Assembly (NCBI GenBank): GCA_013151645.1 | Contig: JAADHU010000040.1 | Coordinates: forward strand, 1 to 43,922 | Source: Gammaproteobacteria bacterium | GTDB taxonomy: Bacteria; Pseudomonadota; Gammaproteobacteria; Steroidobacterales; Woeseiaceae | Direction of reading: 5' to 3' | DNA: 43,922 nt | Notes under the pieces: generated by a model | What the model was told of the DNA's origin: nothing | What the model saw: only the letters and a program-made list of their open reading frames with translations | Databases searched by the model: none | Shown: in pieces, positions 24,601-33,365 of the stretch | Layout of the letters: each line of letters opens with the position of its first letter | How positions within the stretch are numbered: position 1 is the first letter of the stretch | Program-made: the position numbers and the translations under genes

Positions 24601-25592
24601 CGGCACTTCTGGCTTTCCGTGACGGCCGCCAGTATGGCCATGCGTACTGCGACGCCATTCGTTACTTGTCGCGCAATGACCGATTGCGGGCTGTCGGCCA
24701 GGCCAGACTCAATCTCGACCTCGCGATTCATGGGGCCGGGATGCATGACGATCGCATCCGCTGCGGCCAGTTTCATGCGTTCGCTGCTGATACCGAAGTT
24801 CGCATAGTATTCGTCGGCACCGGGAATGCCCTGCAAGTCGGCGATGCGTTCCCGCTGGATTCTCAACGCCATGACGACGTCTGTGCCACGCAGTCCGCGC
24901 TCAAGGTCATCGGTGATTATCGCCCGCGGTACCGTTGCCGGATCCGGCGCCAATGACCGTGGTGAGACCAGGCGGAGTTCACCGACGCCCATCGTGGTCA
25001 GGCCTTCGGCGACGGATCGAGCGACCCGTGAATGTGCGATATCGCCGACGATCGTGACCGTCAGGTCTTCAAACGCACCCTTGCATTGCCGAATCGTCAA
25101 CAGGTCCAGCAAACCCTGTGTCGGATGCGATACGTCAGCTTCGCCCGCATTCAGAATACTGATGTGCGGCTCAACATTGCCCACAATATAGGCCGGTATT
25201 CCCGCGCTGGCATCGCGTATTACGAATACATCGATTTGCATAGCCTGCAGCGTATATATCGTGTCAAGAATGCTTTCGCCCTTCTTTCTCGATGAGGTAT
25301 TGACGTCGAGATTCAGAACATCCGCGCCCAGTCGTTTGGCGGCTAACTCGAATGAAGCGCGCGTGCGAGTGCTTGGCTCGAAGAACAGGTTCGCGATCGT
25401 ACGGCCGGCCAGCAGGTTGGTGCGAATGGGGGGTTCACCCATTGGACTCAGGTAGGTCTCGGCTTGATCGAGAAGTTTGCTGAGCAGATGCCGATCAAGC
25501 CCGCGCAGTGTCAGCAAATGATGCAAGCCGCCTTGCGGCGTTAACTGCAGATTTGCGGCATCTGGCAGGTTCTTGGCATTCATGGCTGACAT
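24597..25592 (-). CDS. pyrB: Aspartate carbamoyltransferase catalytic subunit
   Basis: A 331-residue enzyme that joins carbamoyl phosphate and aspartate in the first committed step of pyrimidine synthesis. The carbamoyl phosphate motif is FFEPSTRTRASFE, and later blocks are ADVSHPTQGLLDLLTI, VTIVGDIAHSRVARS and VMHPGPMNREVEI. Length and sequence fit the class of ATCase usually found without a pyrI regulatory subunit; no pyrI or pyrC' lies beside it. It follows ruvX in the same direction with 35 bases between, and is coupled to pyrK by ATGA. No uracil attenuator or PyrR-binding leader was recognised. Confidence 0.96.
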   Translation of the reverse strand: MSAMNAKNLPDAANLQLTPQGGLHHLLTLRGLDRHLLSKLLDQAETYLSPMGEPPIRTNLLAGRTIANLFFEPSTRTRASFELAAKRLGADVLNLDVNTSSRKKGESILDTIYTLQAMQIDVFVIRDASAGIPAYIVGNVEPHISILNAGEADVSHPTQGLLDLLTIRQCKGAFEDLTVTIVGDIAHSRVARSVAEGLTTMGVGELRLVSPRSLAPDPATVPRAIITDDLERGLRGTDVVMALRIQRERIADLQGIPGADEYYANFGISSERMKLAAADAIVMHPGPMNREVEIESGLADSPQSVIARQVTNGVAVRMAILAAVTESQKCR

Positions 25593-25627
25593 CGGTGCGG
25601 AATTCTACGCTGAACGCGAGCAAGTTT

Positions 25628-26074
25628 TCAGCTATTTCGTGACAGCCAGCGTTCCGCAATCAGCATGGCGGCGGTGGCGTCGATCGATTCCTTGTCGATA
25701 CGACCGCGGCGCCCCGCGGCACGCTCACCTTTCAGTAACTCCCTGGCTTCAAGCGAGGAATAACGCTCGTCGACCGAATCGATCGGTCGCTCGAATCGGC
25801 CAAGTTCATTGATAAAGCCGAGCGTGTCGGTCGACAAGTCGGAGACGGTGCCATCCGCGTGCAAGGGCATGCCCACAATGAGGCGATCAGGTTGCCATTC
25901 GTCGATCCAGCGGGAAATTTGCGACCAGTCCGGACCGGAGGGGCCGTTGCTCACCGTACCCAGCGGGCGGGCGGACGCGGTAATCTGCTGCCCGATGGCG
26001 ACACCGATGCGGCGGTGACCAAAATCGAACGCGAGCAGGGTTTCGCTTGCCAATGTCTCAGGCGTGTCCGGCAT
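25628..26074 (-). CDS. ruvX: Putative Holliday junction resolvase / pre-16S rRNA nuclease RuvX
   Basis: A 148-residue YqgF/RuvX nuclease with an RNase H fold (LLAFDFGHRRIGVAIG at the N-terminus, VDERYSSLEARELL in the centre and KESIDATAAMLIAERWL at the C-terminus). The E. coli protein YqgF processes the 5' end of 16S rRNA and is essential. The open frame extends far upstream, but the ATG at 26074 is used because the family begins there. It overlaps the algH coding end by 17 bases, and algH-ruvX-pyrB is a conserved order. Confidence 0.94.
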   Translation of the reverse strand: MPDTPETLASETLLAFDFGHRRIGVAIGQQITASARPLGTVSNGPSGPDWSQISRWIDEWQPDRLIVGMPLHADGTVSDLSTDTLGFINELGRFERPIDSVDERYSSLEARELLKGERAAGRRGRIDKESIDATAAMLIAERWLSRNS

Positions 26075-26621
26075 CGGGCGAAAGCTTGCTGATGTCGATA
26101 CCCAGCACGTCGGCGGCTGTGCGCCAGCGGCGTTCAAACGGTACATCGAATACGATTTCGGGGTTGGCAGGAACGCTAAGCCAGGTATTGGCAAGCATTT
26201 CTGCTTCAAGCTGTCCGGCATCCCATCCTGCGTAGCCGAGTGCGACGATGGCTTTTTCCGGTCCCTGGCCACATGCCATGGCATCCAGAACATCCCTCGA
26301 CAGCGTCATTTGAATCAGCGGTGAAACACTCACCGAATGATCAAAGCGGTCGCACGGGCTGTGCAATACGAAGCCGCGCTCAGTGCCGACCGGTCCTCCC
26401 TCCATGATCGGTGCGGCGGCGACGGTTGCATTCGCGGGCTTAAGGTCGAGTTGCTCGAACAAGCCGCCCAGATTCAGCGTCATCGGTCGATTGATGACAA
26501 TACCGAGTGCGCCATCGTCATTATGTTCGCATACCAGGGTGACCGTCGTGCTGAAATTCGGATCTGCCATGCCAGGCATGGCGATCAATAGCTGGTTATT
26601 AAATGACGCCTGATGCTGCAT
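26058..26621 (-). CDS. algH: YqgE/AlgH-family protein (UPF0301)
   Basis: A 187-residue cytoplasmic protein of the UPF0301 family. Recognised by NQLLIAMPGMADPNFSTTV, GALGIVINRPM, GGPVGTERGFVLHS and AIVALGYAGWDAGQLEAE. AlgH affects alginate expression in Pseudomonas, but no biochemical activity is settled. It precedes ruvX and pyrB and follows tonB, the usual neighbourhood. The 3' end overlaps ruvX by 17 bases. Confidence 0.95.
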   Translation of the reverse strand: MQHQASFNNQLLIAMPGMADPNFSTTVTLVCEHNDDGALGIVINRPMTLNLGGLFEQLDLKPANATVAAAPIMEGGPVGTERGFVLHSPCDRFDHSVSVSPLIQMTLSRDVLDAMACGQGPEKAIVALGYAGWDAGQLEAEMLANTWLSVPANPEIVFDVPFERRWRTAADVLGIDISKLSPDAGHA

Positions 26622-26689
26622 ATTACCAGTATCGGCTTTGGGCGCCGAAGACTCAACAGGCTGCCCGGACTATTCATCAATCGTTCGCG

Positions 26690-27625
26690 TTAGATAATGC
26701 TGGCGGTGGTCGCAATATTGACGTCGCTAAAGCGCCATTTGTAGACAAAATTGAGTTCCGGGTGATCGAGCCGAACGGCTTCAGGGAACGGGTCGAACGG
26801 CGCTGCGCGACGCAGAATATTCAGAGCGGCCTGATCCAGCAATTTTGACCCGGACGATTCGCGGATAATCACTTCGGAAAGCTGCCCGGAGGCGCTGATC
26901 GTCACTTCAAGTGTGGGGCTGCCGCTCAATCCCTGCAGCGCCGCCTGCTCCGGAAGATAGCGCCCGCCAACGGTCTCAATGCGGCTCTTCCAGCGACTCA
27001 CATAACCGGCGATATTCGATTCTCGCGTATCTGCGCTGACCAGAATACGTTGTTTGTTCTTGTCGCGGACCAGAAAATTGGCCTGCATGTCCTGCGGTAA
27101 CGGCAAGCTTGCTTCGGCACCTGCAACGAGCAGCGCCGCTCGCGATTCGGTCGGCGTGGGCACTTCGCGAGGATTGTTGTCGACACTGACATCCCGTTCC
27201 GAGGTGCTGACGAGCACCTCGTCGGCCAGGGAGTTCCGCGCGAGGGAGTCTTCGAGTCCGTCGCCGTTTTCATGGCCCGCGTTGTCAACCGGAACGCTGC
27301 TCTCCAGTGGTGCAGAAGGTCGGGATTGCTCATCGGTATTGCCACCGCCCAACTGGCTCGCTTGTGCCAGGTAGGCAGCGTCATCGAGGCGATCAAAATT
27401 ATTGTCCGGGTCGGCGACGATGGTGACTTCCAGGGAGACCGCCTCGGAGAGCGCGTCACCGACAACGGCGTTAAACGTAATACCAATGATCAGAACACCG
27501 TGCACCAGTGCTGAGAGGAATAACATGGGCGGCAGCCGGTCGGGCCGCGGGCCGGACTTCAGTTCGAACGGGTCGAGGGGCATTTGAGCGCCGATCTCTT
27601 CCGCTTTTGAATCTTGCTCAGCCAT
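26690..27625 (-). CDS. tonB: TonB-family energy transducer
   Basis: A 311-residue protein with one N-terminal membrane helix (about residues 35-58), a long periplasmic region rich in Ser, Asp and Glu, and a C-terminal TonB domain (about 210-305). That domain shows SRWKSRIETVGGRYLPEQA and LDQAALNILRRAAPFDPFPE. It would couple the proton motive force of ExbB-ExbD to outer membrane transporters, but exbB and exbD are absent here. The proline-rich spacer of classical TonB is missing, so it belongs to the shorter 'TonB-like' group seen beside gshB and algH. The ATG at 27625 is preferred over GTG 27661. Confidence 0.85.
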   Translation of the reverse strand: MAEQDSKAEEIGAQMPLDPFELKSGPRPDRLPPMLFLSALVHGVLIIGITFNAVVGDALSEAVSLEVTIVADPDNNFDRLDDAAYLAQASQLGGGNTDEQSRPSAPLESSVPVDNAGHENGDGLEDSLARNSLADEVLVSTSERDVSVDNNPREVPTPTESRAALLVAGAEASLPLPQDMQANFLVRDKNKQRILVSADTRESNIAGYVSRWKSRIETVGGRYLPEQAALQGLSGSPTLEVTISASGQLSEVIIRESSGSKLLDQAALNILRRAAPFDPFPEAVRLDHPELNFVYKWRFSDVNIATTASII

Positions 27626-27672
27626 CGGTATTTTAGGGTGTTTGATCCTGAGTTTTCGCACAATCAGGCGAA

Positions 27673-28710
27673 CTATTGAAGCCAGTTTACCCGCCTGTTC
27701 ATATCCGCAGTGAGACGCAGTTCACCGGATGAATCGACAAGAATCGCCTGTTGAATGCCCAATGCAGCACAAGTTTGGTCAAATTCGTCCATTCCTGCAA
27801 CCATCAGGGCGGTTGCGGCCGCATCGGCGAGGACGGCATCGCGTGCAATGACCGTCACCGATGCCGTGTGCCGTACGGGGAAGCCGTTTCGCGGGTCAAG
27901 GATATGTTGGTATCTTTGCCCCCGATACTCGAAAAACCGTTCGTAGTCACCCGATGTGACCACGGTTTCGCCATCGGCGACATCCAGCCAGCCAATGGGC
28001 TCGGCCGCGACAGGAGAGCGAATTCCGATTCTTGCTGCACGCCCGTGAACGTTGCCCAGTACGCTGAGATCTCCGCCAATGTTGACGATCGCATTTTCCA
28101 CACCGCCTTCTCTCAGCAGCGCAACCGTGAGATCGAGAATCGCGCCTTTGGCGATGCCGCCGAGATCAATCTGGGTCACCGTCGAGCGGCTACTGAGCGC
28201 ATTGTTTTGCCATCGGAGATGATCGCTGCCGGGCGCCAGGGCAATCAGTGCCTGTACCGCTACTGCCGAGGGTGGCGCCCAGTTGTCCCGCAAAACGTCA
28301 TCGAAACCCCATAGTTGTGTCAGTCTGCCGATGCCGGCATTAAATTTCCCGCTCGAGCGTTGCTCGACGATTGCGGCCCGCCGAATCAGCTGTGCGAGCC
28401 TGGGACTGACTTCGATCGACTGGCCGGAGGCCAGTGCGGTATTGATCCGCTGCAATTCTCCCAAAGTTGAGAAAGAGGCCCGGTCCCAAGGGTACCAGTC
28501 CCGGTCTACTTCGCGATAACGTGCTTCTATGTGCGCTGTTACGTCCCTGACCTGCACGGCTTCGCCGCCGTAAATGTTCAGCTCTATGCGGGTGCCAAAC
28601 GCGAACAGCTGGTGCACTGAATCCCCATTGCGCGATTCGCAGGACGAGGCAAAGCCGATAGTCAGCAGGCAAAGTGTGACGAATTCAGCGCAGCTTCTTT
28701 TCGATAGCAT
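27673..28710 (-). CDS. apbE: FAD:protein FMN transferase (ApbE family lipoprotein)
   Basis: A 345-residue protein with a lipoprotein-like signal (lipobox GFASSC, C24) and the ApbE catalytic domain. It transfers FMN from FAD to a Thr in target proteins, for example subunits of Na+-pumping NADH dehydrogenase or Rnf. Family blocks are FAFGTRIELNIYG, TQIDLGGIAKGAILDLT, NIGGDLSVLG and QHILDPRNGFPVRHTASVTV. The metal site Asp near the C-terminus is in the segment ARDAVLADAAATALMV. Its start overlaps the end of gshB by 26 bases, so the two are co-transcribed. Confidence 0.94.
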   Translation of the reverse strand: MLSKRSCAEFVTLCLLTIGFASSCESRNGDSVHQLFAFGTRIELNIYGGEAVQVRDVTAHIEARYREVDRDWYPWDRASFSTLGELQRINTALASGQSIEVSPRLAQLIRRAAIVEQRSSGKFNAGIGRLTQLWGFDDVLRDNWAPPSAVAVQALIALAPGSDHLRWQNNALSSRSTVTQIDLGGIAKGAILDLTVALLREGGVENAIVNIGGDLSVLGNVHGRAARIGIRSPVAAEPIGWLDVADGETVVTSGDYERFFEYRGQRYQHILDPRNGFPVRHTASVTVIARDAVLADAAATALMVAGMDEFDQTCAALGIQQAILVDSSGELRLTADMNRRVNWLQ

Positions 28711-29641
28711 CGAACAGCGTGCCCGCGATATTCAAGTCAAAAATCGTGTCCAGTTCCCGAATCCCGGTCGGACTGGTCGAATTTATTTCGGTCATGTAGT
28801 CGCCGATGACGTCGATGCCGCAGAAAATCACGCCTTTTTCCCTGAGAACGGGTCCCACGGCATCACAAATCCTGCGGTCCTGATCAGTCAGTTCACGGCC
28901 TTCCGCCGCCGCGCCCATGACCAGGTTCCCGCGATGGTCGTCGCCGGTCGGGATGCGAGCGAGCGAATAAGGGATGGCTTCTCCATCGATTAACAGAATG
29001 CGTTTATCGCCGTCCCTGATCTCCGGGATGAATACCTGGGCCATCGCGAATCGTGTGCCGTAGTGGGTCAGTGTTTCAATAATGACGTTGGTATTGTTGT
29101 CGCCCCGGTTGATGACAAAAATCGATTTTCCGCCCATACCGTCAAGTGGCTTAACGACGATTTTGCCGTGTTCTTCCACAAAACGTTTTACATCGGCCAT
29201 CGAACGGGTAATCAGCGTGAGCGGCGAGCAATCGGCAAACCATGCCGTATACGCTTTTTCGTTCATGTCGCGCAACGCCTGAGGTTTGTTAACGATCAGG
29301 GCACCCGCGACCTCGGCTCGCTCCAGAATATAACTGGTATAGATGTATTCCATGTCAAACGGCGGGTCTTTGCGCATCAGGATGACGTCGAGTTCGCCCA
29401 GGCCAATGTCGTGTTGCGCCCCCAGATCGAACCAGTCATTGAGGTCATCCTTCACGTGCAACCGACGCGAACGCGCCACGGCCTCGCCGGCGATCAGCCG
29501 GAGGTCTGCCTGTTGCAGGTAATGCAGTTCGTAATCGCGACGCTCCGCTTCCAGGAGCATGGCCAGCGAGCTGTCTTTCTTGGGTGAAATAGCCTCGATC
29601 GGATCCATGACGATTCCGAGTCGAATTTTCTTGTTCGGCAT
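28685..29641 (-). CDS. gshB: Glutathione synthetase
   Basis: A 318-residue ATP-grasp enzyme that joins gamma-glutamylcysteine and glycine. Visible motifs are LGIVMDPIEAISPKKDSSLA, the MRKDPPFDMEYIYTSYIL substrate segment, VVKPLDGMGGKSIFVI in the ATP-grasp loop, and GIDVIGDYMTEINSTSPTG with the metal ligands. Length is standard. The chemosensory operon begins on the other strand after a divergent gap of 350 bases. It heads the minus-strand group gshB-apbE-tonB-algH-ruvX-pyrB-pyrK. Confidence 0.97.
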   Translation of the reverse strand: MPNKKIRLGIVMDPIEAISPKKDSSLAMLLEAERRDYELHYLQQADLRLIAGEAVARSRRLHVKDDLNDWFDLGAQHDIGLGELDVILMRKDPPFDMEYIYTSYILERAEVAGALIVNKPQALRDMNEKAYTAWFADCSPLTLITRSMADVKRFVEEHGKIVVKPLDGMGGKSIFVINRGDNNTNVIIETLTHYGTRFAMAQVFIPEIRDGDKRILLIDGEAIPYSLARIPTGDDHRGNLVMGAAAEGRELTDQDRRICDAVGPVLREKGVIFCGIDVIGDYMTEINSTSPTGIRELDTIFDLNIAGTLFDAIEKKLR

Positions 29642-29991
29642 AGCTGTTCTGTCTGCGGTTCGGGATAATGGCTATCACCCATGTAACGGGCGACCTGTGT
29701 TCTGCGAGCATAACTATACAGTGCAGGCGCGGAACGCTAAACCGAAAACTGCCGTTCCTGCAGGTTGATTTCGGCGCTATCGTAGCCCGTATTGAAGGCG
29801 TGCAGATGAGCTTGCCCGCCCGCATCGAATTCGTTGGCCGAATGCGGGCTGCGGTGCACGTCGTAGCGGCAAAATGGTCAATGTGGTACAAGTTATTCTT
29901 CGCTGGCTTAATATTATGGAAACTAGGCCGGTCGAGCAGCAAAAACGCGTTTCAGGCCCGACAGCGGCCGCAAATTGGGCGAGGATATCCA
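29642..29991. other. Divergent region between gshB and pilG
   Basis: A 350-base gap with no supported gene; the longer forward reading through it is an open frame without a ribosome site that ends in pilG. It should hold the gshB and pilG promoters. The best plus-strand candidate is GGTACA (29885-29890), 18 bases and TAATAT (29909-29914), giving a leader of about 70 bases for pilG. No sigma54-type pair was found (GG without GC at the right spacing). Confidence 0.4.
29885..29914 (+). promoter_or_regulatory. Candidate sigma70 promoter of the pil-chp operon
   Basis: TAATAT (29909-29914) is a strong -10 match, with GGTACA (29885-29890, three of six to consensus) at an 18-base spacing. It lies about 78 bases upstream of the pilG start. 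The weak -35 suggests activator dependence, but no operator was recognised. Confidence 0.35.
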
Positions 29992-30393
29992 GTGTCAACG
30001 AATGCAGTTCGCAGTCTGAACGGACTCAAGATTCTTGTTGTGGACGACAGTAAGACCATCCGCCGTACAGCGGAAACGCTGTTATCCAAGGAGGGTTGTC
30101 AGGTCATCACGGCCATTGACGGTTTCGATGCCCTGTCAAAGATAGCCGACAACCAGCCGGACATCATTTTCGTCGATATCATGATGCCCCGTCTTGACGG
30201 TTATCAGACCTGTTCTCTGATCAAGCACAACAAGGTTTTCAAAGAGACGCCGGTCATCATGTTATCGAGTAAAGACGGCTTGTTCGATCGCGCGCGCGGG
30301 CGAATCGTCGGCTCGGATCAGTACCTGACCAAACCGTTTACGAAGGACGAATTATTGGGTGCTATTTCCAACCAGATTAATCAGGGAGTTTGA
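29992..30393 (+). CDS. pilG: Twitching motility response regulator PilG
   Basis: A 133-residue CheY-like receiver of the Pil-Chp chemosensory pathway. It is phosphorylated by ChpA at D62 (FVDIMMPRLDGYQ), with acidic pocket D18-D19 (VVDDSKTIRR), Thr/Ser site MLSSKDG and the conserved K in QYLTKPF. In P. aeruginosa PilG promotes pilus extension and cAMP production. The start is GTG at 29992, seven bases after GAGG; the open frame continues upstream but the family begins here. It directly precedes pilH. Confidence 0.96.
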   Translation: MSTNAVRSLNGLKILVVDDSKTIRRTAETLLSKEGCQVITAIDGFDALSKIADNQPDIIFVDIMMPRLDGYQTCSLIKHNKVFKETPVIMLSSKDGLFDRARGRIVGSDQYLTKPFTKDELLGAISNQINQGV

Positions 30394-30395
30394 GT

Positions 30396-30761
30396 ATGGC
30401 TGTGGTTCTCATTATTGACGACTCGCCAACAGAGCTGCATTTGTTCCAGAATATGCTGGAAAAGCACGGTTTTCAGACGCTGGTTGCCGATAGCGGTGAG
30501 GATGGCATACGGCAGGCGCAAACAGCGGCTCCCGATTGCATACTGATGGACGTCGTTATGCCGGGCATGAACGGGTTTCAGGCCACGCGCAAATTGTCGA
30601 AAGATCCCGGCACCGCCAACATCCCGGTCATCATGATTACCAGCAAAGACGCGGATACCGACAAGATCTGGGGCATGCGGCAAGGTGCCGTGGAGTATCT
30701 CGTTAAACCGGTGGCGGACAAGCAACTGGTCGAAAAAATCAATGCGGCACTGGCCGGCTGA
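30396..30761 (+). CDS. pilH: Twitching motility response regulator PilH
   Basis: A 121-residue CheY-like receiver. Its phosphoacceptor is D52 (LMDVVMPGMNGF), with the acidic pair D8-D9 (IIDDSPTE), switch residues MITSKDADTDK and the Lys in VEYLVKPVAD. In Pseudomonas PilH acts on pilus retraction or drains phosphate from ChpA. The ATG at 30396 has GGGAG upstream inside the end of pilG. Its stop is followed at once by the pilI ATG. Confidence 0.95.
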   Translation: MAVVLIIDDSPTELHLFQNMLEKHGFQTLVADSGEDGIRQAQTAAPDCILMDVVMPGMNGFQATRKLSKDPGTANIPVIMITSKDADTDKIWGMRQGAVEYLVKPVADKQLVEKINAALAG

Positions 30762-31325
30762 ATGAACGCAGTGGTCGATCTCGAGACGCTGGTTGACCAG
30801 CCTTTCGCGCTTCTGCAGGAAATGGAGAAGCGCAGCCGAGCGGCTGTCGCCGGCAAAAGCACGGGCGAGTTGCCGGAGGAATGGGTGGGTATTGGTTTTC
30901 GAATTGGCCAGGATCAATTCGTCGCGGATCGCGACCAGGTACGCGAGGTATTGATGTTGCCCGAATCGATGACGCGCGTTCCCGGCGCGAAGCGTTGGGT
31001 GCTCGGTATCGCCAATCTTCGCGGTCACTTGCTGCCACTGATCGACTTGAAAATGTTACTGGGCAGTGGTCGGACAACATTGCGGCGCACGACACGAGTG
31101 ATATCGGTCAATCACCGCGAAATTCCGGCGGGGCTGGTGGTCGACGAAGTATTCGGCTTTCGGCGTTTTACCGGTAATGAATTTAGCAACGAAACACTGG
31201 ATACGGCGGTTCGTTGTGATCGTTTTCTACACGGGGTGTATCAGCGAGGCCAGGATAACTGGCCGGTATTCGGGCTGTACGACCTGCTTGAAAGCGGTTC
31301 GTTTCTTCAGGCTGCTGCCGACTGA
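30762..31325 (+). CDS. pilI: CheW-like adaptor PilI
   Basis: A 187-residue CheW-domain protein that couples the receptor PilJ to the kinase ChpA. The CheW fold shows IGFRIGQDQFVADRDQVREV, GAKRWVLGIANLRGHLLPLI and ISVNHREIPAGLVVDEVFGF. About 30 residues precede the domain. The ATG at 30762 follows the pilH TGA directly (no gap), implying coupled translation. Confidence 0.93.
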   Translation: MNAVVDLETLVDQPFALLQEMEKRSRAAVAGKSTGELPEEWVGIGFRIGQDQFVADRDQVREVLMLPESMTRVPGAKRWVLGIANLRGHLLPLIDLKMLLGSGRTTLRRTTRVISVNHREIPAGLVVDEVFGFRRFTGNEFSNETLDTAVRCDRFLHGVYQRGQDNWPVFGLYDLLESGSFLQAAAD

Positions 31326-31365
31326 TGGCACAGCGATTGATAATTGACTGACAGATTGAAAAGCC

Positions 31366-33360
31366 ATGGCTGAAAACTCCAAGAACTCATCGACCTTTAC
31401 GGTTGTTACGGCATTGCTTGCCATCCTTATACTGGCCGCCGCTGCCTTGATGTATCTGCAGCCCGGCAAGAGTGATGGCGGCGACGCTCGGCAATTGATG
31501 CTTGCGGCGCTGGCACAAGGTATTCCATTGCATGCCAGTGAGGCGATTGCGGGCGGAGCGGCTGAATTCGAGCGCCTCGAAGCGGATCTGAACGCGTTGC
31601 GTCCGTTACGGGGCTTGACCTCCGGCGCTCGCCAGCACTGGGATCAACTGACGCAGGGCGCCAACGCTATTGTTGAGCGACGGGCGTCACTGCAGGCGAT
31701 CAACAGTGCCTCGTCTTTGGTGGAGCAGCGCATGCCGGGACTGCTTGCGGCCGCGGATAATTTACTGAATGAGTCAGGACCGACGGCGCTGCTTCAGCAG
31801 TTCAAGCAACGCACCATCGCATTGCGGCGTTCGCTCGACGACTTGCGCGATAGCGCTGATCCCGCGACTGTATCGGCGGACATTACGGCGAACCTGGCTT
31901 TTCTTCGCCAGCTGGTTAACGCATTGTCGGGGGGGGGCGGTGAGCCGAATGTCACGGCGATGGATGCCGGTGTAATTGAGTCGACGCTCGCGCCCATGGC
32001 GGCTGATCTTGCAGACATCGAGTCACAAGTTGCACAGGCGTTGAGCGGCATTGCCGCATTGAACGGTCTGCAGACTGACATCGATGCGATGAAAACGGCA
32101 GCCCGCGTTCTTTACGGTGCAGCATTTTCCAAATCGTCCGAGTCATCCCTGCACGGTCTGCTTGCGCAGCCCGTCATCTGGTTCGGTATGCTGGGTATTG
32201 CCATGGTTTTGCTGCTGGCGTTGTTCAGGCTGCACGCGAAGTCCGCTGTATTCGAGAAGACGGCGCGCATTCAGGCGGAGCAAAATGATCGCAATCAACA
32301 GGCGATCCTCCGCTTGCTGGACGAACTGGGCAGTCTGGCCGACGGCGATCTGACGGTCGAGGCGACGGTGACGGAGGATATTACCGGGGCAATCGCCGAC
32401 TCCATTAACTACGCGATCGAAAAATTGCGTGAACTGGTGGCGACGATTAACGAAACGGCGATCATGGTTGATTCAGCCGCAAAACAGACGGAAAGCATGG
32501 CAACCCATTTGTCGAAGGCATCGGTTAATCAAAGTAGTGAGATTATGGCGGCGACCGAATCCATTGTGTCAATGGCCAGTTCCATCGAGGAAGTATCCGG
32601 AAACGCAGAACGGTCATCCGATGTCGCCCGTCATTCCGTGGATGTTGCACACAAGGGTGGCGAGGCTGTGCGGCGCACCATTGATGGTATGAATACCATT
32701 CGAGAGACCATCCAGGATACCTCCAAACGCATCAAGCGACTGGGTGAAAGCTCGCAGGAAATTGGTAATATCATTGAACTGATCAATGATATTGCGGAGC
32801 AAACCAATATTCTGGCGCTGAACGCCTCCATTCAGGCATCCATGGCGGGAGAGGCGGGTCGCGGTTTCGCCGTGGTGGCGGACGAAGTGCAACGGCTTGC
32901 AGAACGCTCCACCAATGCGACCAAGCAGATTGAGGTTCTGGTCAGAACCATTCAGGCCGATACCAACGAAGCCGTCGTCTCCATGGAACGCAGCACGACC
33001 GACGTCGTCGGCGGGGCACTGCTGGCCGAAAACGCCGGTGCCGCACTGGACGAGATCGAGCAGGTGTCCAATCAGATCGCCAACCTGGTGCAGAATATTT
33101 CGGGTTCGGCCAGACAGCAGGCAAGTTCGGCCGCTGACGTGACGAGGAGAACGTCCCGGCTGAAGGAAATCGGCGACCAGACGGCGCACGCGACTACCGC
33201 GACCGCCGCATCCATTTCCAAACTGTCAATACTGGCGTCGCAACTCAGGCAGACAGTGGCCGGATTCACGCTGCCCAGTGCGTCTCTGGAAAATACCGCG
33301 TTAGCCGGTCCCGGTATTGAGGCGCCGAATTCGTTGCTCGAGGGTAAGGCGGCGGGCTGA
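31366..33360 (+). CDS. pilJ: Pilus chemoreceptor PilJ
   Basis: A 664-residue methyl-accepting chemotaxis protein. It has a membrane helix at about 11-30, a periplasmic helical region (31-270), a second membrane helix (271-290), a HAMP region and a cytoplasmic signalling domain (about 375-640). The tip reads EQTNILALNASIQASMAGEA, as in other PilJ rather than in flagellar receptors. PilJ senses pilin or surface contact and controls ChpA. A run of nine G (31929-31937) encodes four Gly residues in the periplasmic domain. It follows pilI with 40 bases between. Confidence 0.95.
   Translation: MAENSKNSSTFTVVTALLAILILAAAALMYLQPGKSDGGDARQLMLAALAQGIPLHASEAIAGGAAEFERLEADLNALRPLRGLTSGARQHWDQLTQGANAIVERRASLQAINSASSLVEQRMPGLLAAADNLLNESGPTALLQQFKQRTIALRRSLDDLRDSADPATVSADITANLAFLRQLVNALSGGGGEPNVTAMDAGVIESTLAPMAADLADIESQVAQALSGIAALNGLQTDIDAMKTAARVLYGAAFSKSSESSLHGLLAQPVIWFGMLGIAMVLLLALFRLHAKSAVFEKTARIQAEQNDRNQQAILRLLDELGSLADGDLTVEATVTEDITGAIADSINYAIEKLRELVATINETAIMVDSAAKQTESMATHLSKASVNQSSEIMAATESIVSMASSIEEVSGNAERSSDVARHSVDVAHKGGEAVRRTIDGMNTIRETIQDTSKRIKRLGESSQEIGNIIELINDIAEQTNILALNASIQASMAGEAGRGFAVVADEVQRLAERSTNATKQIEVLVRTIQADTNEAVVSMERSTTDVVGGALLAENAGAALDEIEQVSNQIANLVQNISGSARQQASSAADVTRRTSRLKEIGDQTAHATTATAASISKLSILASQLRQTVAGFTLPSASLENTALAGPGIEAPNSLLEGKAAG
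31929..31937 (+). repeat. Poly-G tract (G9) inside pilJ
   Basis: Nine consecutive G encode part of a Gly-Gly-Gly-Gly run in the periplasmic domain, near residue 188. Slippage by one base would frameshift the receptor. Confidence 0.85.
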
Positions 33361-33365
33361 CCTTC

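Noticed and set aside
29880-29905. Possible sigma54 promoter before pilG
   Set aside because: GG is present but the second element GC at the required 10-base spacing is missing.
29668-29991. Upstream open extension of pilG
   Set aside because: PilG homologues begin at the GTG at 29992, which has a ribosome site; the extension has no family similarity.
31366-33360. pilJ as a flagellar-type chemoreceptor
   Set aside because: The signalling tip NASIQASMAGEA and its position between pilI and chpA identify PilJ.
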